DNA from: Flavobacterium praedii
Lineage (GTDB): Bacteria > Bacteroidota > Bacteroidia > Flavobacteriales > Flavobacteriaceae
Direction of reading: 5' to 3'
DNA length: 64,000 nt
NCBI RefSeq assembly: GCF_026810365.1
Contig: NZ_CP113948.1
Location: 741,001-805,000, forward strand
Shown: positions 55,672 to 64,000 of the stretch, piece by piece
How the letters are laid out: every line of letters starts with the position of its first letter
Position numbering within the stretch: the first letter of the stretch is position 1
Program-made: the position numbers and the translations under genes
Notes under the pieces: generated by a model
The model's input: only the letters and a program-made list of their open reading frames with translations
What the model was told of the DNA's origin: nothing
The model's database searches: none

Positions 55672-56739
55672 ATGAAGAAATATCTTTCTAGAATTAATTT
55701 GATTATTGTACTAAATTGTTTTCTGTTTATTTCCTGCAGTGGTTCAAATTCAGACGAACCAGAAGCAGATATTAAAACACCTGCAAATTTAAAAGTTACA
55801 GCTGCAATAGTTGGCATTTCGCCACAAAATCCAAATGGGGATGGAACTGGTGTAGTAAATTTTACTTTATCGGCAACAAATGCCACATCCTATAAAATTA
55901 CTCTTGGGAATGGAGAAATAAAGGAAGTAACAAACGGAAGCTTTTCATATACCTATACAACATCGGGTACAAATACTTATGTGTTATATGTGTCTGCTTA
56001 TAATGCTGGTAAATTTGTTAGCACTTCACTCTCTATTACCGTTTTGGTAGAATCCAAGTTAATTTGGTCTGATGAATTCAATACCGATGGTGCCCCTGAT
56101 ACTAGCAAATGGACTTTTCAAATTTGGGATCCTGGGAATGTTAATAATGAACTGCAATCGTACACCAATCGTCCTGAAAATACAATTGTTCAAGGTGGAG
56201 TTTTGAAAATAAAAGCCATCAGGGAAAAATATGGAAAAGGGGACTTCACTTCGGGAAGATTAGAATCTAATGGAAAATTTGATTTTACGTATGGCAAAAT
56301 AGTGATTAGAGCAAAATTGCCTACCGGCGTTGGGACTTGGCCTGCTGTTTGGATGCTGGGTAGTAATATTGGTAGTGTTGGTTGGCCCGCATGTGGGGAA
56401 ATAGATATTTTAGAATCTGTTGGAAAAGAGTTGAATGTTAATCATTCATCATTACACTCTCCGGGACGTTCCGGAGCTACTCCAGATACAGGAACTATAA
56501 ACGTGCCTAATGACAATACCGAATTTCATATTTATACGGCAGATTGGACAGCAAGTTATATAAAGTTTTATGTAGATGACAAGTTGTTTTACACTTTTGT
56601 AAATTCAGATAAATTTCCATTCAACAAAAACTTTTATCTAATTGTAAACTTAGCAATGGGAGGCGTTTGGGGAGGTACAGTAGACTCAAATTTTACATCA
56701 TCAACTTTGGAAGTAGATTATATACGAGTATATAAATAG
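55672..56739 (+). CDS. GH16 family endo-beta-glucanase (laminarinase-like), lipoprotein
   Basis: A 355-aa lipoprotein (acceptor Cys22). Residues 35-125 are a PKD-like beta domain, residues 128-355 the GH16 jelly roll. The catalytic motif E-I-D-I-L-E is at 243-248 with nucleophile and acid/base Glu, and WPAVWMLG and AMGGVWGG are family landmarks. The lack of the extra loop of kappa-carrageenases and the neighbours point to beta-1,3-glucan (laminarin) as the target. Acts at the cell surface. Confidence 0.9.
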   Translation: MKKYLSRINLIIVLNCFLFISCSGSNSDEPEADIKTPANLKVTAAIVGISPQNPNGDGTGVVNFTLSATNATSYKITLGNGEIKEVTNGSFSYTYTTSGTNTYVLYVSAYNAGKFVSTSLSITVLVESKLIWSDEFNTDGAPDTSKWTFQIWDPGNVNNELQSYTNRPENTIVQGGVLKIKAIREKYGKGDFTSGRLESNGKFDFTYGKIVIRAKLPTGVGTWPAVWMLGSNIGSVGWPACGEIDILESVGKELNVNHSSLHSPGRSGATPDTGTINVPNDNTEFHIYTADWTASYIKFYVDDKLFYTFVNSDKFPFNKNFYLIVNLAMGGVWGGTVDSNFTSSTLEVDYIRVYK

Positions 56740-57082
56740 GAAACGGCAGCGCATATACTTTCTGCTTGAACGAGATTTTTATTTCCAATGGTTGAAACCG
56801 TTGGCTGAGGTTAAATGTTAGATTTTTTTTGAATGATGGCAAAAAAGCAAAATCTTTCCTTTTAGCCCCGATTGCAGTGAAAATCCTTATGACCCGGGGT
56901 TCGGGGCATAAGATTGTAACGGAAAGCGGGACGATACTTGCTGAAAAGCCCAATCTTTCTGCTCCAAAAATTAAAAATCGAGTTTAGGTTATCAACAATA
57001 AAAAATTAAATAAAAATAATTCAGAATCCAAAATAGTGCAGTTCATTTTTTGGGTTTTGTCAAAATTAATTACATATAAATA
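56740..57082. other. Intergenic spacer between GH16 and GH30 genes
   Basis: 343 bp containing the dispersed hairpin box (copy E) and otherwise AT-rich sequence. Confidence 0.6.
56863..56931 (+). repeat. Dispersed hairpin box, copy E
   Basis: The ends TAGCCCCGATTGCAGTGAAA...GATTGTAACGGAAAGCGGGA flank a G/C-containing hairpin (CTTATGACCCC...GGGGCATAAG). Its stem is unlike the A/T stems of copies A, B and D. Confidence 0.85.
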
Positions 57083-58543
57083 ATGAAAAAAATACATCAA
57101 ATAGGAAAGCTGTTTTTTATAATAGCTTTTTCAGCCATGCACATCAGTTGTTCTTCTTCTAATGATGGAGGAGATTCGCCAGCTCCAACACCTACGCCAA
57201 CTCCGGTAGTAAAGAATGAAGTTGATTTTTGGCTGACTAAGGGAAATCAATCCGCACTTTTGCAAAAACAAACCAGTATTTTAGCTTTTGGCAGTAAAGC
57301 AAATATTTATCAAAACATTGAAATTAATGATACTCAAAAGTATCAAACCGTGGATGGTTTTGGATTTACATTGACAGGAGGTAGTGCTCAAGTGATCAAT
57401 CAGTTGACTGCTCAAAAAAAGAAAGACTTATTGCAGGAATTATTTGGTTCAGGTGATGCTTCGATTGGTTTGAGCTACCTTAGAATCAGTATCGGTGCAT
57501 CCGACTTGAATGCTACTCCTTTTACTTATGATGATATGCCGACTGGACAAACAGATGTTAGTTTGACTAATTTCAGTCTAGCCCCTGATATGACAGATTT
57601 GATTCCGTTGCTAAAAGAAATTCTGGCAATCAATCCGAATATAAAAATAATGGGGTCACCATGGTCTGCACCACTTTGGATGAAAGACAATGCTAATTTT
57701 GTAGGTGGCAGTCTACAGCCTAAATATTATGAAGTATATGCTCAGTATTTTGTAAAATTTATTCAAAAAATGAAAGGGGAAGGAATTGTAATTGATGCGA
57801 TTACTCCTCAAAATGAACCTTTACACGGGGGTAACAATCCGAGTATGGTAATGACTGCTTTACAGCAGGCCGATTTTATAAAAAACAACTTGGGTCCAGC
57901 GTTTAAATCAGTCAACATTACTACAAAGATTATTACTTATGATCATAATTGTGATAATCCCCAATATCCAATTACAATCTTAAAAGACGCTGTAGCTTAC
58001 CCTTTTGTAACTGGTTCTGCATTTCATTTATATGGAGGTGATATTAGCGCACTTACAACCGTTCATGATGCATTTCCAGATAAGGATGTTTATTTAACAG
58101 AGCAATACACTTCTTCTACAGGAGCATTTGACGGAGATTTAAAATGGCAAGTAAAAAATGTAATTATAGGTTCAATGCGAAATTGGAGTAAAAATGCATT
58201 ACAGTGGAATCTTGCTAATGATGGTACTTTTGGTCCTCATACACAAGGAGGATGTACAACTTGTAAGGGAGCAATAACAATAAACAGCACCGAATCATTA
58301 ACCCGTAATGTTGGTTATTACATAGCAGCTCATGCTTCTAAGTTCGTGCCAGTGGGTTCTGTTAGAATTGGTAGTGCTATTGTAGGTAATTTACAAAATG
58401 TAGCTTTTAAAACTCCTGAGGGTAAAAAAGTATTATTAGTTCTTAACGACGGAAGTGCTGCAGAATTATTCAATATTAAATACAATGGAAAATGGATTAC
58501 TACTTCACTAGAAGCGGGAGCAGTAGGAACATATATCTGGTAA
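57083..58543 (+). CDS. GH30 family glycoside hydrolase, lipoprotein
   Basis: A 486-aa lipoprotein (Cys23, then a Thr-Pro-rich linker to about 43). The (beta/alpha)8 barrel has the acid/base in QNEP (Glu245) and nucleophile in YLTEQ (Glu340). MGSPWSAPLWMKDNANFVG matches GH30 clan A enzymes. With a GH16 next door a beta-1,6-glucanase activity, removing laminarin branches, is most likely. The C-terminal beta domain (VGNLQNVAFKTPEGKKVLLVLND) is typical of GH30. Confidence 0.9.
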   Translation: MKKIHQIGKLFFIIAFSAMHISCSSSNDGGDSPAPTPTPTPVVKNEVDFWLTKGNQSALLQKQTSILAFGSKANIYQNIEINDTQKYQTVDGFGFTLTGGSAQVINQLTAQKKKDLLQELFGSGDASIGLSYLRISIGASDLNATPFTYDDMPTGQTDVSLTNFSLAPDMTDLIPLLKEILAINPNIKIMGSPWSAPLWMKDNANFVGGSLQPKYYEVYAQYFVKFIQKMKGEGIVIDAITPQNEPLHGGNNPSMVMTALQQADFIKNNLGPAFKSVNITTKIITYDHNCDNPQYPITILKDAVAYPFVTGSAFHLYGGDISALTTVHDAFPDKDVYLTEQYTSSTGAFDGDLKWQVKNVIIGSMRNWSKNALQWNLANDGTFGPHTQGGCTTCKGAITINSTESLTRNVGYYIAAHASKFVPVGSVRIGSAIVGNLQNVAFKTPEGKKVLLVLNDGSAAELFNIKYNGKWITTSLEAGAVGTYIW

Positions 58544-58580
58544 TATCATAACTATAAAATATATTTTCACCATATAAATC

Positions 58581-60038
58581 ATGAAAAAAACAACTACCGC
58601 GTTAGTAGTGCTATCCTCATTTTTTGTTTTTGCACAGCAAAAAAGTAAATCACAAAATCAATCGTATAGTACAAATGGTAAAACGGTTACAGTTTATACG
58701 ACAGCCGAAAGTACTAATTTAAGATTGACTAAAACAGATGATCTAACATTTTCAGAATTAATTCAACCTACTGAAAGGCAAATTTCGGTATTTGTAAATC
58801 CAGACAAAACGTTTCAATCTTTTCTGGGAATTGGAGGCGCAATTACGGATGCCAGTGCTGAAGTTTTTGCCAAATTATCGAGTGACAAACAGCAAGAATT
58901 CTTGAATGCATATTACAGTCAGGACAAGGGAATTGGATATTCTTTGATGCGAACTACAATTCACAGTTCGGATTTTGCTTCTGGGAGTTATAACTATATA
59001 AAGGAAGGCGATACTGAATTGAAAACATTTTCTATAGAACATGATAGAGCATTTAAAATACCACTGATCAAAAAAGCAACAGCGACAGCTGGCGGAAAAA
59101 TGACTTTATATGCAAGTCCATGGAGCCCTCCCGCTTTTATGAAAAGTAATAAAGGCATGCTCAAAGGTGGGACACTTTTGCCAGAGTATTTCCAGTCTTG
59201 GGCAACGTATTATACCAAGTTTGTAAAAGCCTATGAAAAAGAAGGGATTCCGATTTGGGGTATTTCAATTCAAAATGAACCAATGGCAGTTCAAACTTGG
59301 GAATCCTGTGTGTTTACCGCTGAAGCTGAACGGGATTTCTTGAAGAATTTTCTTGGTCCAATAATGAAAAAAGAAGGCTTAGGAGCTAAAAAAATAATAG
59401 TTTGGGATCACAATCGCGATTTGATGGTGCAACGTGCCAATACTATTTTTGGAGATCCAGAAGCGGCCAAATATGCTTGGGGAATGGGTTTTCATTGGTA
59501 CGAAACTTGGGCGGGTGGTACCCCAATGTTTGATAATGTAGCCCGAGTGCATGAAGCATATCCTGATAAAAACTTGATGTTTACCGAAGGATGTATCGAA
59601 AAATTTGATGCTAAAAACTACCAACTATGGGCTAATGGTGAGCGTTATGGAATTTCAATGATAAATGATTTTAATAATGGAACTGTGGGTTGGACAGATT
59701 GGAATATCCTTTTGGATGAAAAAGGCGGACCCAATCATGTAGGTAATTTTTGTTTTGCACCCATTCATGCGGACACCAATACAGGCGAATTAATATACAC
59801 CCCTTCTTATTATTACATTGGACATTTTTCAAAATTCATTCGTCCAGAAGCCAAAAGAGTGAGTACTGCTGTGAGCAGAAGCAGTTTGTTGAGCACTTCA
59901 TTTTTGAATAAAGACGGAAAAATGGTGACGGTCGTGATGAACCAAAGTGAGGCTACCGTAATTTACAATTTGTGCATAGGAACCCAAGCCACCCAAATTA
60001 CTATTTTACCCAATGCCATTCAGACTTTGGTGTATTAA
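58581..60038 (+). CDS. GH30 family glycoside hydrolase
   Basis: A 485-aa protein with a Sec signal (ALVVLSSFFVFAQQ, no lipobox), so it is soluble in the periplasm or secreted. SIQNEPMAVQTWESC holds the acid/base Glu233 and MFTEGCIE the nucleophile Glu336. It resembles the glucosylceramidase-like GH30 group more than the first GH30 does. It starts 38 bp after the first GH30 and belongs to the same operon. It may release glucose from beta-1,6-linked oligomers. Confidence 0.9.
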   Translation: MKKTTTALVVLSSFFVFAQQKSKSQNQSYSTNGKTVTVYTTAESTNLRLTKTDDLTFSELIQPTERQISVFVNPDKTFQSFLGIGGAITDASAEVFAKLSSDKQQEFLNAYYSQDKGIGYSLMRTTIHSSDFASGSYNYIKEGDTELKTFSIEHDRAFKIPLIKKATATAGGKMTLYASPWSPPAFMKSNKGMLKGGTLLPEYFQSWATYYTKFVKAYEKEGIPIWGISIQNEPMAVQTWESCVFTAEAERDFLKNFLGPIMKKEGLGAKKIIVWDHNRDLMVQRANTIFGDPEAAKYAWGMGFHWYETWAGGTPMFDNVARVHEAYPDKNLMFTEGCIEKFDAKNYQLWANGERYGISMINDFNNGTVGWTDWNILLDEKGGPNHVGNFCFAPIHADTNTGELIYTPSYYYIGHFSKFIRPEAKRVSTAVSRSSLLSTSFLNKDGKMVTVVMNQSEATVIYNLCIGTQATQITILPNAIQTLVY

Positions 60039-60047
60039 GTTAATAGA

Positions 60048-60256
60048 TTAACCCGCTGTACGAAAATCAAATACAATAAAAATTTAGCCACATAGATCAT
60101 AGATTAGTACTAAAAAGGGAAAGAATAAATAGAAATAGCACTATTTCACACATAGAATAGCTATGTGAATAGTAAAACGGCTATTTGTTTCTTTCTTTTA
60201 AAAACTATAAATTCTATTTTTCAATGTGGTAAAAATTAATTTCACCCAACGGGTTA
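60048..60256. repeat. Inverted-repeat element (CCACATAG type)
   Basis: Outer arms TTAACCCG/CGGGTTA at 60048 and 60250-60256, inner related ends TTTAGCCACATAG and AATGTGGTAAAA, and a central hairpin CTATTTCACACATAG / CTATGTGAATAG (60141-60172). About 209 bp, no coding frame, MITE-like. Confidence 0.65.
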
Positions 60257-60399
60257 TATCTAATATCATACTTGTATAAACTCCCAGATACCTAGAAAAA
60301 GATGCTGCAATATCTAATTACGATGCTTCATAACCATCACTCTGGGAGCAAATGCAAAATCAAAGTTGAGGTGTTGCGAAAAAAAAGCTTCTATTTATT

Positions 60400-60737
60400 T
60401 GCTAATAATTACACTCAAAAATATAGCTCTGAAGTAAGGAATAAATACAATTCGCGTTCAATTCGCAGGAGGAAATTTTAACCTTAATTGTTTGGAGTTT
60501 AAAAAAGAAGCTAAAGTGGGTTTGGTGGTACGCCCGATAATCGAGCTGAAAGATTTTCAAAAAATCAGTTTGAATCGTGGAGAAACCAAAACCATTCAGT
60601 TTACGATAGACAATCAAAAGCTGTCGTTTTACAACAATGCATTGGAGTTTGTTTCGGAACCGGGTGATTTTGATCTCATGATTGGCCCGTCTTCGGCAGA
60701 TATTCGTTTGAGAGATAGTTTTGAATTGTCAAAATAA
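60400..60737 (+). pseudogene. Debris of GH3/CBM6 protein (C-terminal part)
   Basis: In one frame: LKNIALK, a TAA stop at 60435, then GINTIRVQFAGGNFNLN (the end of a CBM6 module), then VGLVVRPIIELKDFQKISLN and SFYNNALEFVSEPGDFDLMI, which is the fibronectin-like C-terminal domain of GH3 beta-glucosidases. The catalytic domains are gone, so this is a fused remnant of one or two lost enzymes of the locus. The only start available (TTG at 60492) would give an 81-aa fragment without catalytic residues. Confidence 0.8.
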
Positions 60738-60746
60738 TTTAAAGAA

Positions 60747-61650
60747 TTGATTATGAAATATATTTTAATGTTTATTCTAGTTCCTTTTTTGCTTTTGGCA
60801 CAAACCAAAAAAGATACCATCAGAGTGTTTTATTTGGGCGGTCAGTCGAATATGCAGGGGTATGGGTATGTAAAAGAGCTACCGGATTCTTTAAATAAAA
60901 AAAAAAAATGTTTTTATTTACCAAGGAAACCCGGTTGGAGACAATGATGAAACTGGAGGATTAGGAAAGTGGGAGGTACTTCAGCCAGGGAACGGAACTG
61001 GTTTTGCCTCGGATGGAAAAAGCAATACATTTTCGGATCGATTTGGTGTTGAGGTTTCGTTTGCCAAAGAACTGCAAGAATTATATCCAAACCAAAAACT
61101 GGCCATTATAAAATATGCCAGAAATGGCTCATCGATTGATAGTAGCGGGACTGCCTATTTTGGTGCTTGGGAGCCTGATTTTAGAGGAGGAAAAGGAATC
61201 AATCAATACGATTATTTTCTAAAAACAGTCAATAATGCAATGGCAGTACATGACATAGACGGAGATGGAGTTGAAGATGTATTGATTCCGAGTGGTATTA
61301 TTTGGATGCAAGGAGAAAGTGATGCCGACAAAACAGAACTGTTAGCCAATCAATATTATTCAAATTTAAAAAGGTTGATGGAACTCATGCGAGCGACTTT
61401 TAGAAACAATGATTTGCCTATTGTAATTGGAAAAATATCCGATTCTGGTGATGATGTCGATGGAAAAGTTTGGGGTTTTGGATAATTGGTGCAATACGGA
61501 CAAGAAAAATTTGCCATAACCGAGCGCAATGCTACCATTGTACGAACGACAAGTAGTTATAAATATTCAGATAAATACCATTATAAGAGTGACGGTTATA
61601 TTGATTTGGGAAAAGAATTTGCAAAAGCTGTTTTTCTTCTAAATAAATAG
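60747..61650 (+). pseudogene. Broken sialate-O-acetylesterase-type (SASA/CE6) gene
   Basis: The 5' part encodes a signal peptide (MIMKYILMFILVPFLLLAQ) and FYLGGQSNMQGYG, the block-I GQSNM nucleophile motif of the SASA domain. At an A12 tract (60897-60908) the frame shifts: the downstream frame (one base away) continues VFIYQGNPVGDNDETGGLGK to IWMQGESDADKTE, the second conserved block. An in-frame TAA at 61483 precedes 55 more matching codons ending at 61650. Two independent lesions make a non-functional gene. Confidence 0.88.
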
Positions 61651-62568
61651 AAATACAAAAAAGGCTAAAGATTATCTTTGAATTGAAAAAGGATTGAAAC
61701 TATAATCTTTTACATTATTAAAGTTACAAACGAAACGTAATATCAAAAGCCTAAATATTTTATAAGTTTTTAGTTTTTTTTGTTCTCCGTGAGATACCTA
61801 TTTCAAACTATTTTCTCCATTATTTAAAGAAGTTGATATATTTTTAGGATAAGTTTTTAATATGTTTGAAAGCATTTAATGTCCTTTTTGTGGTTAATAT
61901 GCTTAAAAAGAAATATGTACATAAAAATTAGGTGATGATATTGAAATAAATTTTATGGTTTGAATTCTTTACCGCCCATCATAATTTAAAGAAGCTTTCA
62001 AAGTATACATTTTGATGTCTTTATTTGTTCAATAAAATGATCAATGGTTGTGATTGATAATTCGTTATGTTCTTTAGTTTAATACTAGTTCGAATCCTTT
62101 TAAATTTTTTACATATATGTTTAACTTATATAAGTAACTATGGTTTTGATATAGTTTGGCTAGTAATAAAAAAAAGCAAATGTTAAGTTTGAATTTTTCT
62201 TAATTCGATATATGTTTTTATTAGAATATCCAAGAACTATATATAGGATCAAATCCGTTGTAGTAGCGATGTTAATATATAAGTACAATTCAGGAATTAT
62301 TTGATGTCTGTATTGACCGGGATATTAATCCTAAATTATAATCCGACTTTATCTTGATATTTACATAATGTATAAAGTTGATGTTAAATGCTAAATAATA
62401 CTATGTATTTAATAAAAAGCTTCATGATTCAGATATTAATATTTCTAAAAAATCAACAAAAGCAAGAAAAATCTTTAATATGTTGTAAAATGACTAAAAT
62501 CTAAATTAATCGTTATTAGATTGTTAAGAAAAAGTTTTAAAAAAAAATGAAATTAAATAAAGAAAAGG
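61651..62568. other. AT-rich spacer before the rRNA operon
   Basis: About 0.9 kb with very low G/C content. No gene, repeat or convincing promoter was seen before 62569. Confidence 0.55.
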
Positions 62569-62599
62569 TTTGTAAATGTGAATTAAGGCAGTACTTTTG
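62569..62599 (+). promoter_or_regulatory. rRNA promoter P1 (TTTG-N19-TACTTTTG)
   Basis: TTTG at 62569-62572, a spacer of exactly 19 bp, then TACTTTTG at 62592-62599. This is a full match to the Bacteroidota sigma-ABfr consensus. GCACCCC follows. Confidence 0.88.
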
Positions 62600-62691
62600 C
62601 ACCCCGCTAAACGCGCAACGTTCCTTGAGAGGCTGATAAGAAAAGAGAAGAAATTGAGAAAAATTTTTTTCAAAAAAAACTTCAAAAAGTT

Positions 62692-62723
62692 CTTGCCAGT
62701 TACAAAAAGAATTGTTAGTTTTG
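62692..62723 (+). promoter_or_regulatory. rRNA promoter P2 (CTTG-N20-TAGTTTTG)
   Basis: CTTG at 62692-62695, a 20-bp spacer, then TAGTTTTG at 62716-62723, followed by GCACCC. It shares the TTTTGCACCC start region with P1, so the rRNA operon has two tandem promoters. Confidence 0.82.
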
Positions 62724-62913
62724 CACCCGCTTTGAGAGACAACGAAAAGCGGATTAAACGATAAGAATACGTTCCTAGACATATTGAATTGACAGCCGTT
62801 TTAACAGAGATGTTAAAACAAAAGAATAAGAGTAATAGAATCGAAAGATTTGAGAATAGACCACTAGAATTGGAGTCGCATAATAATAGCTTAATTAATT
62901 AAGCGCACAATAT

Positions 62914-64000
<1,087 letters not shown>

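Noticed and set aside
62524..62782. Two minus-strand frames over the rRNA promoter region
   Set aside because: They overlap tandem rRNA promoters in very AT-rich DNA and look random.

Overview
The window is chromosomal DNA of a Flavobacterium-like Bacteroidota. It is AT-rich. The promoter signals that can be recognised are of the Bacteroidota type (TTTG, about 19 bp, TAnnTTTG). There is a SusC/SusD polysaccharide-utilisation locus, a Bacteroides-type N-acyl-ornithine arginine pathway, and a 16S rRNA whose sequence reads as flavobacterial. No tRNA, CRISPR array or transposase gene was seen.

Layout. 1-8.3 kb: the 5' part of guaC, a small YtxH/holin-like envelope operon, a lipoprotein with one CxxCH motif, a Tat-signal protein, a phosphoglycolate-phosphatase-like HAD enzyme, a nitroreductase, and a pair encoding an outer-membrane barrel and an exported short-chain dehydrogenase. 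8.3-14.3 kb is the accessory region. It has two different 21-bp tandem arrays on either side of an unrecognised 164-aa gene, a type II restriction-modification pair (C5 methyltransferase plus NgoFVII-like PLD endonuclease), two copies of a short inverted-repeat element bracketing that stretch, and a KilA-N gene inserted at the 3' end of clpB, with 184 bp of the clpB end duplicated. 14.3-22 kb: clpB, ytxJ, a DUF1016 nuclease, a DUF2157-type membrane pair and a small lipoprotein.

22-34.7 kb is a ten-gene arginine/proline operon on the minus strand: GNAT, argG, argC, argD, proA, proB, argF', argB, argE', argH. A GxxExxY cassette is inserted between proB and argF'. Together these genes make arginine from glutamate through N-acylated intermediates, and proA/proB draw on the same glutamate. 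Most gaps between the genes carry a different palindrome or repeat. 35-46.3 kb holds housekeeping and envelope genes: a lipoprotein beta-carbonic anhydrase, fahA, glyA, miaE, a GNAT, a three-gene ABC exporter, a pentapeptide-repeat protein and a TPR protein.

46.7-61.7 kb is a beta-glucan (probably laminarin-type) utilisation locus: a SusR-like sensor-regulator, divergent SusC and SusD, a probable glycan-binding lipoprotein, GH16, and two GH30 enzymes. Its 3' end is decaying: a CBM6/GH3 fragment, and an acetylesterase gene broken by a frameshift in an A12 tract plus an in-frame stop. 61.7-64 kb: AT-rich spacer, two tandem rRNA promoters, and the first part of a 16S rRNA gene.

Most promising for novelty are the two 21-bp arrays flanking an unknown gene, a dispersed hairpin box whose stem sequence differs in every copy but stays self-complementary, the clpB-end duplication around KilA-N, and the GxxExxY cassette bounded by related inverted repeats inside the arginine operon.
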